From Cyclobacteriaceae bacterium (GTDB lineage Bacteria; Bacteroidota; Bacteroidia; Cytophagales; Cyclobacteriaceae), in the NCBI GenBank assembly GCA_019638235.1, contig JAHBUE010000005.1, positions 1 to 64,000 of the forward strand: a stretch of DNA of 64,000 nucleotides, in the 5' to 3' direction. A program made the position numbers and the translations under genes. How positions within the stretch are numbered: position 1 is the stretch's first letter; the number at the start of each line of letters is the position of its first letter. Under the pieces are notes generated by a model that worked only from the letters and a program-made list of their open reading frames with translations, was not told the origin of the DNA and did not search any database. Positions 33,500-40,888 of this stretch are shown here, in pieces.

Positions 33500-35437
33500 T
33501 TATTTTATTTGGAATTCAATTCTCCTGTTTTCCTGCCTGCCTGCCTCCGTTTCGTTGGTTGATTTAGGGTTGACCTGACCATAACCTTTCCAGGAAAGTT
33601 TGTCTTCATTTATTCCATTGTTTATCAAGTAATTATAAACTGACAGAGCGCGTTTTTCTGAAAGTTGCTGGTTATAGGCCGGGTTGCCCACATTATCGGT
33701 ATGACCGCCAATCTCTATTCGCACTAAGGGGTTCTCATTCAAAAACCGAATAATCTTCTGAAGCTCGGTTATCGATTTATCTTTCAAATCATACTTATCG
33801 GTATCAAAAAAAATGTTTTTAAGCACTACCGATGACCCTTTGGCGGCTTTCTCTAACGAAAAATCCATCTTGATAGGCTCAAAATCATCGCTTTCTGAAT
33901 AATTGAAGTTGGAGCTGGTGAACAGGTAATCTTTTTTATTTACATACAAGGCATATTCGGCCCCCTGTGTTAACACCATTAAATACTGCCCGGTAATCGA
34001 ATCCGACTCCACCAGGGCTTCCCGTTCGTTGGTTTCGAGGTTAAAAAGCTCAATCCTGGCCCGCAATGGCCTTTTTGTAAGTTTATCTGTTACAATGCCT
34101 TGCACATAGTTGCTTTTCGATTTGACCTGCTGGTCGGGGGGAATGGCTATTTCATAAAGCATGCTTTTTGTTCCTGATCCGGTCAATTCTTCATGCGAAT
34201 AATAGCCTTTCTCGCCATCGGCAGTAATAAAGAAGGAGAACTGGTCTTCGTAATCGTTAACCGGTTTGCCCATGTTTACCGGGGATGTCCATGAATCTCC
34301 GGCTCGTTCCGAATAGAAAATATCGTAACCCCCAAAACCGGTATGGCCTTTCGAGGCGAAATAGAGCACTCTATTATTGGCATGGATAAAAGGAGAAATC
34401 TCATCATAAGGAGAATTAACAGGCGCACCCAGGTTCCGTGCTTTTGTCCACCGGCCTTGTTCATCCAGCGTTGTTACCCAAATGTCGCGTCTTCCGTAGC
34501 CACCCCTGCGGTCGGATACAAAATAGAGTGTGCGGCCATCGGCTGATAAAGCCGGTTGCGATTCCCACTCCGATGAATTGACCATCGGGCCGAGGTTTAC
34601 CGGAACTGTCCATTCATCGCCAATCTTAACACTTTCATATAAATCGCAGCTTCCTAAGCTCTGCCGCCCTACACATGAAGTAAAAATCAATTTTCTTCCA
34701 TCAGCCGATATTGTGCACGTTCCCTCATTTAAAATAGAGTTAATATTTTCTGAAATCGACTCCGGGGTCATCCAGTTACCAGATTTATCTTTTCTTGAGA
34801 TTACGATGTCTTCATCATGTTCACCGCTTGTGCCTAATCTTCGTGTAAAAATCAACGCTTGCTGGTCTGCTGTAAGCACCGGGAAATATTGCATGGCAAA
34901 ACTATTTACCGTGTCGCTCAAGGGTTTAAGTTTATATGCCGACCTGACTTCGGCATTTGCTTTTGCAAAGTTTGCGTTGTTCAAAAGCTGCCTTGCTCGT
35001 TCTGCTTTTTGAAAATTCTGTTTCTCGGCATCGATAAAACTATTCAGGTATTCTATGGCCTTATCGTACTTACCGGTAATGAGATACGCCTCACCCAAAT
35101 CGAACCAATATACCTTTTGCTTACGCGAATCGTCTGTAAGGGACAGACCCTTTTCAAAATTTGAAATCGCTGTCGGGTAATTTTTAATGGTCATATACAC
35201 CAATCCCAAACGGTAGTAGGCTTCAGCAAAATTTTTGTCTTTATCGATAGCCTGCTCCAATAAACTTATTGCCTGCGTATGCTGAAGCCGTACCCGGTAA
35301 TTATCTGCTTCGTTATACAATTCAATTGCCTTTTTAGATTTTGTGCTTAACTGCGTTTGAGCTGTTGCGGTTAGCGAGAAACACAACAAAACAAGCACAA
35401 CAAGTCCTTTACCAACATTCATATTATTTAACATCAT
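33500..35437 (-). CDS. OmpA-family protein with TPR, PD40 propeller and CRD domains (PorE-like architecture)
   Basis: A 645-residue exported protein. In order: signal peptide (about 1-26), TPR repeats (about 35-155), PD40/WD40-like beta-propeller (about 170-410, with repeats such as PALSADGRTLYFVSDRRGG and GFGGYDIFYSER), a carboxypeptidase-regulatory-like fold (about 430-520) and a C-terminal OmpA peptidoglycan-binding domain (about 535-645, GGHTDNVGNPAYNQQLSEKR). This is the domain order of PorE of the type IX secretion system, but paralogues with the same layout are numerous in Cytophagales and no por genes adjoin. Unlike PorE no lipobox Cys is visible. It starts 9 bp after pabC, so it may be read from the pab operon. 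Confidence 0.85.
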   Translation of the reverse strand: MMLNNMNVGKGLVVLVLLCFSLTATAQTQLSTKSKKAIELYNEADNYRVRLQHTQAISLLEQAIDKDKNFAEAYYRLGLVYMTIKNYPTAISNFEKGLSLTDDSRKQKVYWFDLGEAYLITGKYDKAIEYLNSFIDAEKQNFQKAERARQLLNNANFAKANAEVRSAYKLKPLSDTVNSFAMQYFPVLTADQQALIFTRRLGTSGEHDEDIVISRKDKSGNWMTPESISENINSILNEGTCTISADGRKLIFTSCVGRQSLGSCDLYESVKIGDEWTVPVNLGPMVNSSEWESQPALSADGRTLYFVSDRRGGYGRRDIWVTTLDEQGRWTKARNLGAPVNSPYDEISPFIHANNRVLYFASKGHTGFGGYDIFYSERAGDSWTSPVNMGKPVNDYEDQFSFFITADGEKGYYSHEELTGSGTKSMLYEIAIPPDQQVKSKSNYVQGIVTDKLTKRPLRARIELFNLETNEREALVESDSITGQYLMVLTQGAEYALYVNKKDYLFTSSNFNYSESDDFEPIKMDFSLEKAAKGSSVVLKNIFFDTDKYDLKDKSITELQKIIRFLNENPLVRIEIGGHTDNVGNPAYNQQLSEKRALSVYNYLINNGINEDKLSWKGYGQVNPKSTNETEAGRQENRRIEFQIK

Positions 35438-35446
35438 ACGCTAAAG

Positions 35447-36046
35447 CTAAAAAACAATCTGCGATACCGAAAGTTCAGGGACATCAAAACCCAATAACGC
35501 GTTAATTAGCCTGACTTTCTTAAACAACGAAATCTGCTCTACCCGGATTTCATCTTCAAAAATCGCACCGGTATCAAGCAAATACTGACGCATGGTGCCT
35601 GCCAACAATGGTTTTGCCGAAGTTATCCAACGTGCCCCATCAAAAAATACAACATTGCTATACGATGAATCTGTAACCAGTCCGTTTTTTATAATAAGAA
35701 TATCATCGCAATCATTACGCTGACTGAACAGATTGTTTAAAACAGAGCGGTCTTCAAATTTGTACGCATATTCAATAGCATTATCATAAACGATTTTCAA
35801 CGAAGTTATATTTTTCGCTTCATAAGGGTTTATGGTTATATCAACAATCTCTTTCTCCGTATACATTATCCTGCATTTGAATTTTCCTAAAGTCGAAAAC
35901 TTGCAGTCTTGAAGAACGGAGTGTAAATCAATTGTATTCTTCTTTCTTGTAAGTGATACTATTGAACGGTCAATCCGCTGCTGATGATACTGAAGATTGA
36001 AGAATTTTCCATCTTCCAGTTTTATGGATTCAATCAATCGGGACAT
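35447..36046 (-). CDS. pabC: Aminotransferase class IV, probable 4-amino-4-deoxychorismate lyase
   Basis: About 199 residues, short for the fold-type IV PLP enzymes, which are usually around 270. It probably releases pyruvate from aminodeoxychorismate to give p-aminobenzoate for folate. The recognisable parts are the YHQQRIDRS start, an NGLVTDSSYSNVVFFDG segment near 120-136 and the AGTMRQYLLDTG segment. I chose ATG 36046 (MSRLIESIKLEDGKF): a longer frame starting at 36145 would overlap pabB by 116 bp and has no family support. With this start it overlaps pabB by 17 bp, suggesting coupling. The assignment rests on linkage to pabB as well as on motifs. Confidence 0.8.
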   Translation of the reverse strand: MSRLIESIKLEDGKFFNLQYHQQRIDRSIVSLTRKKNTIDLHSVLQDCKFSTLGKFKCRIMYTEKEIVDITINPYEAKNITSLKIVYDNAIEYAYKFEDRSVLNNLFSQRNDCDDILIIKNGLVTDSSYSNVVFFDGARWITSAKPLLAGTMRQYLLDTGAIFEDEIRVEQISLFKKVRLINALLGFDVPELSVSQIVF

Positions 36047-37001
36047 AAATCTTGTCGATAGTTTCTTCGTATTCTGAATGTACCTGACTTTGTGTGGTAA
36101 TGCCTCCACCACTTCGATAGAAATATTGATTACCAGCTTTCTCAATATACCGTATCATAACACCGGTGTCGAGATTTGTTCCGTCAAAATAACCAACCAC
36201 ACCGGTATAGTATCCTCTCTCCTCTCCTTCAGCCTTTTGTATAACCTCTACTGTTTTCGGTTTGGGTGCACCGCTCACAGAACCCGCTGGCAATAATTTA
36301 ATTAGTATATCGCCTAACGATTTATGAAAACCGACCGGAAGCGTGCCGGTAACTTCCGAACTTACCTGCAACAGGTTTTTATTGTTGGTTTTAATTTCTT
36401 CCAGGTACCTGAACCGCGAAACGGTAACTTGTTCTGCAACCTGGCTTATATCGTTGCGGATTAAATCAACAATCGTAACATGCTCCGCTTGTTCCTTCTT
36501 ATCCTGTAAAATTATTTCTGCTGCGTTTGGAATCCGCGCGTCAATAGTTCCTTTCATGGGGAAAGAATAGATTTTATTTTCCCTGATTTGAACAAATGTT
36601 TCGGGAGAGAATACAAGAAATTGTTCGTTGAACCACAGCTTGTATTTGGCTTTGCTGATAGTAAATAGTTCACGAAGCGAATAGTTAATTTCAATGGGAG
36701 TTTTAACAGTGAGGTTAGTAAGAAAAGTATCGCCATACCCCAAATGATAGCTGACTTTGTTAAAGCGGTTCCTGTAATCGTCAAATGAAACTGGCGTTTT
36801 TTTTAATTCAACCGTTAAAGGTTTTCCTGAATATTCGGGGGCATTGGTAAACCCGTTCATAAAGAAAAGGATTTCGGAAGGGTTCACTTCATCCAACCGG
36901 AAAACTTTTGGTTTCTTCAATTCAAAATCAACAAAAAAGAAAAAGGGAACGCGGTTTTCTCCCCAGGCATTAAGTGTAGTGATGAACTGGTTCAGTGTCA
37001 T
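36030..37001 (-). CDS. pabB: Aminodeoxychorismate synthase component I (chorismate-binding)
   Basis: A 323-residue chorismate-binding enzyme, the short PabB form lacking most of the N-terminal domain, normal for Bacteroidota. Motifs: MKGTIDARIPNA near 150-161, TIVDLIRNDISQVAEQVTV near 178-196, LPAGSVSGAPKPKTVEVI near 238-255 and GYYTGVVGYFDG near 265-276. It aminates chorismate with ammonia or a PabA glutaminase, not seen here. Its ATG (36999-37001) overlaps the stop of the abiEii toxin gene by 4 bp. A diverged second copy of its first 17 codons lies 1800 bp upstream (38753-38802), so the present 5' junction was created by insertion of the AbiE pair. Confidence 0.93.
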   Translation of the reverse strand: MTLNQFITTLNAWGENRVPFFFFVDFELKKPKVFRLDEVNPSEILFFMNGFTNAPEYSGKPLTVELKKTPVSFDDYRNRFNKVSYHLGYGDTFLTNLTVKTPIEINYSLRELFTISKAKYKLWFNEQFLVFSPETFVQIRENKIYSFPMKGTIDARIPNAAEIILQDKKEQAEHVTIVDLIRNDISQVAEQVTVSRFRYLEEIKTNNKNLLQVSSEVTGTLPVGFHKSLGDILIKLLPAGSVSGAPKPKTVEVIQKAEGEERGYYTGVVGYFDGTNLDTGVMIRYIEKAGNQYFYRSGGGITTQSQVHSEYEETIDKIYVPID

Positions 37002-37002
37002 T
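36953..37002 (-). repeat. Left copy of the duplicated pabB 5' end
   Basis: This 50-bp stretch is the intact pabB start region, encoding MTLNQFITTLNAWGEN. It matches 38753-38802 at about 42 of 50 positions without gaps. The two copies flank the abiEii/abiEi genes as direct repeats. Confidence 0.9.
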
Positions 37003-38020
37003 CCTTCATGGCGTTTATCTTCTTTTGCAATTCAGTAAGCCGTTTTATCAGTTCGCTAAAGTCTAACCGTTCACCATAAAGCATGCTTTCCCGCATATCC
37101 TGGTAATCTTTTTCCCAATGCAGCAATAAGTTATCAGGCGGAACAAACTTTATGTTTCCGGGTCTGTGGTTTGCATAGTCAATTCCTGAAATGGGCGTAA
37201 ATTTGCTTCGATGCTTTACTATGGTGTTGTACAGGTCGGTATCCTGTAACGCTGTTTCAGCATATTCCGTTTGCATCAGTTTCTCAATATCGTAAAGATG
37301 CCGGCTAAGGCGTTCTACTCTTATTTTTTCAGGGTCTTTCTGAAATTCTTCATGCAACAGGAATATCTTTTCTAAAAATGTCCGTTCAGGATTTACTACA
37401 GGAATGGTTATCGGCTTGTCTGAAAACGGTCTGTCGGCAAAAACTTCTGATACGATTGAGCCAAAGCTCCGTTGTGTAAAAGGTTCCTTCAACGAACGGC
37501 TTCCGATTTCTACCAAAACACCAGGTTTCAGGTAGGTGTCTTTCTCCGTTAGTTTCGGGTAATAAATTTCAATAATTAAAGGGTCTTGGTCGTGATTTTC
37601 TACTTCGCGGTATTTTACCGTTACGCCTGATGCACCTTTAAAACCCAGTTCGGCAAACTTGTTTTTCAGTTCTCCGGTAAATGTTTCGGTAATAAACTGG
37701 TACGATTTTCTTCTCAGCCTGCGAATGTCGCCTTTCGTCAACTCGCCTGTGAAGCCAAGAGATTCCTTGTCTAATGCCAAATCAACATCTTCCGAAAAGC
37801 GTTGTATCAAATTCCAGCCTTTGCTTAACGAAGTTCCCCCTTTAAAAATTAAAGCTCTGGCACAATCCATTGAAAAAATAACGGACAGGGTATGCACTAC
37901 CCACCAGTCTTTTTCTACTGCTGTTATGGGCAATTCTTTTTGATTGGCAACTTCCGCAAAAATTTCTTGCCTGTCTTGCTCCGACAATTGAAGCCAATAT
38001 TGTATGCTATCCTTGTTCAC
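36998..38020 (-). CDS. AbiEii-type nucleotidyltransferase toxin
   Basis: A 340-residue nucleotidyltransferase of the AbiEii/AbiGii family, the toxin of a type IV toxin-antitoxin system tied to abortive phage infection. Catalytic motif I KGGTSLSKGW is at 60-69 and FSEDVDLAL at 75-83 carries the metal-binding acidic pair. The C-terminal helical part follows. It starts within the antitoxin gene, overlapping it by 14 bp, and its TGA overlaps the pabB ATG. Co-transcription with pabB-pabC is therefore likely. It lies between duplicated pabB starts, showing recent or past acquisition. Confidence 0.93.
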   Translation of the reverse strand: MNKDSIQYWLQLSEQDRQEIFAEVANQKELPITAVEKDWWVVHTLSVIFSMDCARALIFKGGTSLSKGWNLIQRFSEDVDLALDKESLGFTGELTKGDIRRLRRKSYQFITETFTGELKNKFAELGFKGASGVTVKYREVENHDQDPLIIEIYYPKLTEKDTYLKPGVLVEIGSRSLKEPFTQRSFGSIVSEVFADRPFSDKPITIPVVNPERTFLEKIFLLHEEFQKDPEKIRVERLSRHLYDIEKLMQTEYAETALQDTDLYNTIVKHRSKFTPISGIDYANHRPGNIKFVPPDNLLLHWEKDYQDMRESMLYGERLDFSELIKRLTELQKKINAMKE

Positions 38021-38627
38021 TTTCCATTTGTTGCAAAACGGGTAACATTATCTCTCTTATCCAGGCTGGCGCAAGTCTTATGTCGTGTTCAAGCCGTGTT
38101 GGTTTTTCGTGCTTCAATAGTTCCTGAATGTGCCTTATTTCTTTGTCAAGAACTTTGTCTTTCCCGATTGCTTTCAATGCCTGAATTGCCAAGCTGCTTA
38201 CTTCACCAACGCTGGCTACGTTTTTGGGGCTTGCTTTTTTAAAAGTAATACTTCGTTTTGCGATTTTAATTTTTCGTGCAGAGCCGTCTGTCAGATAAAC
38301 AATGTTCATGGGCACTTGTGTGGAAAGCCCCAAACGGTTGAGTGCATAAGCGCCTGTCGGAACAATTCTTGCCCTATCCCTTTTGGCAATGGCAATGGCA
38401 ACGGCTTCAAGGCTTGGTGTTAATTTGCCGATTAACTCGCTTATCGCAGGACGGTAATAAATTCCTGTGGTAAGCCGTTCCAACTCGCCCGCTTTTACCA
38501 GTCGTTCCAATGCTTTATTGGCAGCTTTGGCATTAGCTATTGTAACAAAGTTTTCTACAAAAAATAGCGAACCCCTCTTGGCTTTCTTAATCTTTTCAAG
38601 TATCTGATTTTCAATGCTTTTTAGCAT
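38007..38627 (-). CDS. AbiEi-type antitoxin (DUF6088-like)
   Basis: A 206-residue antitoxin and likely repressor of its own operon. The N-terminal winged helix (about 1-75) contains ANKALERLVKAGELERL and the wing TGIYYRPAISE, typical of AbiEi; the C-terminal domain (about 80-200) includes VPTGAYALNRLGLSTQVP and VYLTDGSARKI. A 35-bp palindrome (38641-38675) with an embedded -7 box lies 14 bp upstream of the ATG, and a second imperfect copy follows at 38698-38732, fitting the two-site autoregulation known for AbiEi. Confidence 0.93.
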   Translation of the reverse strand: MLKSIENQILEKIKKAKRGSLFFVENFVTIANAKAANKALERLVKAGELERLTTGIYYRPAISELIGKLTPSLEAVAIAIAKRDRARIVPTGAYALNRLGLSTQVPMNIVYLTDGSARKIKIAKRSITFKKASPKNVASVGEVSSLAIQALKAIGKDKVLDKEIRHIQELLKHEKPTRLEHDIRLAPAWIREIMLPVLQQMESEQG

Positions 38628-38640
38628 TTTTAGTTCGATT

Positions 38641-38675
38641 TATTGTCGCAAATTTAGTAAATATTTGCGACAATA
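38641..38675 (-). promoter_or_regulatory. AbiE operator 1: perfect 13-bp inverted repeat covering the -7 box
   Basis: TATTGTCGCAAAT (38641-38653) and its exact complement (38663-38675) flank a 9-nt spacer. Within it, 38649-38656 reads TAAATTTG on the minus strand, a perfect -7 box for abiEi with initiation near 38643 and ATG at 38627. A repressor bound here would block RNA polymerase. Confidence 0.85.
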
Positions 38676-38697
38676 GTTGTTTGCCTGCCGGGGCTTT

Positions 38698-38732
38698 TCT
38701 TGTCACACATTTAGCAAATATTTGGGACGAAA
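38698..38732 (-). promoter_or_regulatory. AbiE operator 2: imperfect copy of operator 1
   Basis: Aligned without gaps to 38641-38675, 28 of 35 positions agree, including the core TTAG-AAATATTTG. Centre-to-centre spacing is 57 bp. The palindromic symmetry is weaker than in operator 1. Confidence 0.7.
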
Positions 38733-38752
38733 TGAGAGAAAACAAGAACAGG

Positions 38753-38802
38753 GGCTTTCTCCAAAAATATTAAGCGTAGTGATGAACTGGCTCAGTGTCA
38801 TT
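38753..38802 (-). repeat. Right copy of the duplicated pabB 5' end (remnant)
   Basis: On the minus strand it begins with an ATG at 38801 and reads MTLSQFITTLNIFGES, compared with MTLNQFITTLNAWGEN at the intact pabB. Similarity may continue weakly after a frameshift toward 38740. It is a dead fragment of a related pabB allele at the outer edge of the AbiE insertion. Confidence 0.88.
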
Positions 38803-38837
38803 ATTTACCCACAACTTTTTAGACTTGCAGTTTGGTT

Positions 38838-39737
38838 TTAGTCCTCGCCAAAATAGTCACTGTCTATTTTTTTAAGTTCATAGGTCTGCTGTGTCGTACA
38901 ACCAAGGTTATAATCAATCATTAGCTGTGCTAATTGTTCTCCGTCTATTAAAACTATTTTGGTTTCATTTCTCGGTGTATAGTCCAACGCTTCCTTTGTA
39001 AAATTTGAAGTCGTTATGAAAATCCCTTTTTTTGCTCCTTGTCCTGCAAGTGCCCCAACGAATTTTTGAAGCTCAGGTCTGCCTACTACATTACCGGGTT
39101 TCCATCTTTTTGCTTGTATATAAATAATATCAAGTCCTAGTTTGTCTTCTTTTATTGTTCCATCAATTCCCTCGTCTCCACTTTTTCCCATTGCTTTTCC
39201 TGCATCTTTTATTGAACCACCATATCCCATTTTTACCAATAATTCAACAACAAGTCTTTCGAAAAATGCTGGAGATAATTCAACGACCTTTGTCAAAATC
39301 TCATTCGCTAAAGTTTTCTTTAATCGTTGATATGCCTTGTCAAGATTCTCCTCGGGAGTATCAGTTGTTGTAATGTCAGTCGGATCAAAATTTGAATTAG
39401 GTCCGGGTACTTCAGATAGATTCTGCCCACTCATTAAGAGTGCAAGGTTTAACTCTTTAGGGTTTTGTTTTAAAACATCAATTCCTCTATTCGTTATTTT
39501 TGAAATACCTCTCTTTGGTGAGTCAATCAGTCCCGCTTTTTTTAAATAAGTTCTTGCCCAACCCACTCGGTTGTCAAATATTGGTTGTTGTCCACTTGGT
39601 AGTAATTCCTTTCTTTCATCATCTGTCAATTCAAACTCAACTGCCAATACTTCAATTAAGTTTCTAAAATGATGCTCTTCTTTGTCTGATAACTTCTTTA
39701 GTAAAGGGAGCATTATTGTTTGAAAATCAGGAATCAT
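38838..39737 (-). CDS. Mrr-family type IV restriction endonuclease
   Basis: A 299-residue protein with an N-terminal Mrr winged helix (about 5-100) and a C-terminal PD-(D/E)xK nuclease (about 155-285). The catalytic pattern is visible: GDEGIDGTIKED near 187-198 and IIYIQAKRW near 204-212, then ELQKFVGALAGQGAKKGIF typical of Mrr. These enzymes cut foreign methylated DNA. A perfect -7 box (TAATTTTG, 39754-39761 on the minus strand) lies 17 bp upstream. It belongs to the accessory patch with AbiE and a BRO-N pseudogene. No methylase is linked, fitting a type IV enzyme. Confidence 0.93.
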   Translation of the reverse strand: MIPDFQTIMLPLLKKLSDKEEHHFRNLIEVLAVEFELTDDERKELLPSGQQPIFDNRVGWARTYLKKAGLIDSPKRGISKITNRGIDVLKQNPKELNLALLMSGQNLSEVPGPNSNFDPTDITTTDTPEENLDKAYQRLKKTLANEILTKVVELSPAFFERLVVELLVKMGYGGSIKDAGKAMGKSGDEGIDGTIKEDKLGLDIIYIQAKRWKPGNVVGRPELQKFVGALAGQGAKKGIFITTSNFTKEALDYTPRNETKIVLIDGEQLAQLMIDYNLGCTTQQTYELKKIDSDYFGED

Positions 39738-39753
39738 AATCTATTTCTTTCTT

Positions 39754-39761
39754 CAAAATTA
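39754..39761 (-). promoter_or_regulatory. -7 promoter box of the Mrr gene
   Basis: The minus strand reads TAATTTTG, matching TAnnTTTG, giving a 5' leader of about 11 nt. A second match, TACTTTTG, lies at 39781-39788. Confidence 0.55.
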
Positions 39762-39779
39762 ACTTCCCTTCCGTATAAT

Positions 39780-40078
39780 TCAAAAGTACACTGTGAGGGC
39801 TTTTGAATTACTTTCTTCCATTGGTTTTTGTTCGGTATCAGCCACATCAGTCAGCCGCATTTTGCTTGCATCTTCAAACCGTGAAGATTTGTCACGGTTT
39901 CATTCCCTTCTTTTTTCAGTCGCTGTTTCAGCTTTCTCCAATAGGCTTGCGGGTCAATACTATCAGTCAATACTTCAATTACATCAATTATGGATATATA
40001 CCAAAGTTCCTTTTCCTCGTCCCAATGAGTGCGAACCTGCTTTTGTTCAAATATTTTTATCGTATTCTCTTTGCTCAT
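39780..40078 (-). pseudogene. BRO-N antirepressor-type gene, frameshifted and truncated
   Basis: The first 75 codons (40078 down to 39851) encode a BRO-N domain: KIFEQKQVRTHWDEEKELWY, then DVIEVLTDS and the YWRKLKQRLKKEG helix. The frame then stops after LKMQAKCG. In the next frame the family's continuation KMRLTDVADTEQ appears, after which the normal C-terminal half is missing and an unrelated tail ends at the TGA at 39780. So there is one frameshift plus a 3' deletion. Intact relatives are prophage antirepressors or DinD-like proteins. It points to past phage or island DNA here. Confidence 0.85.
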
Positions 40079-40082
40079 TGTT

Positions 40083-40229
40083 ATTACCTGGCCTTACGCA
40101 AACAATACCCGTCATTGCGAGCGGCAGCGAAGCAATCCCCGTTTCCGTGCTGAAAATCGGGATTGCTTCGGTCGTTCCTCCCTCGCAATGACGTACTAAT
40201 TTTTGTTTTGCGTAACATCAGGTAGTAAT
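40083..40229. repeat. 147-bp nested palindrome with inverted termini (REP/MITE-like)
   Basis: Several inverted repeats nest around one centre: ATTACCTG (40083-40090) with CAGGTAGTAAT (40219-40229); TTACGCAAA (40094-40102) with TTTGCGTAA (40207-40215); CGTCATTGCGAG (40110-40121) with CTCGCAATGACG (40182-40193); and CGAAGCAATCCC with GGGATTGCTTCG inside. It lies between the BRO-N remnant and queE. No transposase is present. It could be a miniature element or a REP-type repeat; on the minus strand it also lies just after the queE stop and could help end that transcript. Confidence 0.85.
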
Positions 40230-40258
40230 ATCCCGTAATTAAAAAACTCACGGCCAAC

Positions 40259-40888
40259 TTACGGAATATTCATATACTTATGAACCTGGAGCGATATTCT
40301 CCAGCCGGGGTTTTTCTTTACGTAGTCAATAATCAACGGCAGCATTTCCTTTTCTTTCGACCACTCGGGCTGTAAAAACAATTTACATTCCGGCCTCACT
40401 TTCCCGGCAAACTCCTCCGCCCAGGCAAAATCACTCTTATTATATACAATAACTTTCAACTCATCGGCAAGCGGGTAAATAGATGAGTGTGGCACTTTGA
40501 ATTTTTTCGGTGAAAAACATACCCAATCCCATGACCCGGTTAACGGATAAGCCCCTGAAGTTTCAATATGAGTTCGCAGGCCTTCTTCTTTCAATGATTT
40601 TGTGAGCACAGTAAGGTCATACGTAGCCGGCTCACCTCCTGTAATTACCACAATCTTACTTCCGCTGCTTTTCGCTTTACCAACCATTTCCTCAACGGAA
40701 ACTTTTGGATGCTGGTCAGCATCCCACGATTCCTTTACATCGCACCACACACAACCTACATCACAGCCGCCAAGCCGGATAAAATACGCAGCACACCCCT
40801 GGTAAAAACCTTCACCCTGAATGGTGTAAAAATCTTCCATCAAAGGTAATTCCGAATTCAAAATTCCTGATTTCTGATTTGTTGCCAT
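40259..40888 (-). CDS. queE: 7-carboxy-7-deazaguanine synthase
   Basis: A 209-residue radical SAM enzyme that converts 6-carboxytetrahydropterin into 7-carboxy-7-deazaguanine in queuosine synthesis, the step after QueD (also in this window). The cluster motif Cys42-x3-Cys46-x2-Cys49 is in GGCDVGCVWCD, the CxxxCxxC type. The substrate and SAM signatures FYTIQGEGFYQG (20-31) and VITGGEPATYD (about 95-105) fit. I chose ATG 40888 (MATNQKSG), 43 bp after folD, with an AAGGTGAG ribosome site; a longer frame from 40984 overlaps folD and is unlikely. A 12-bp inverted repeat encloses this start. Confidence 0.94.
   Translation of the reverse strand: MATNQKSGILNSELPLMEDFYTIQGEGFYQGCAAYFIRLGGCDVGCVWCDVKESWDADQHPKVSVEEMVGKAKSSGSKIVVITGGEPATYDLTVLTKSLKEEGLRTHIETSGAYPLTGSWDWVCFSPKKFKVPHSSIYPLADELKVIVYNKSDFAWAEEFAGKVRPECKLFLQPEWSKEKEMLPLIIDYVKKNPGWRISLQVHKYMNIP

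Noticed and set aside
33532..33548. CCTG tandem repeat in the OmpA-domain gene
   Set aside because: Only about four units, in frame within coding DNA for a conserved C-terminal segment; no spacer pattern, so not a CRISPR or a contingency locus.
36046..36145. Longer pabC start at 36145
   Set aside because: It would overlap pabB by 116 bp and the extra 33 residues do not resemble the family; ATG 36046 begins the conserved part.
40083..40229. Calling the nested palindrome an insertion sequence
   Set aside because: No transposase frame lies within or beside it; kept only as a repeat.
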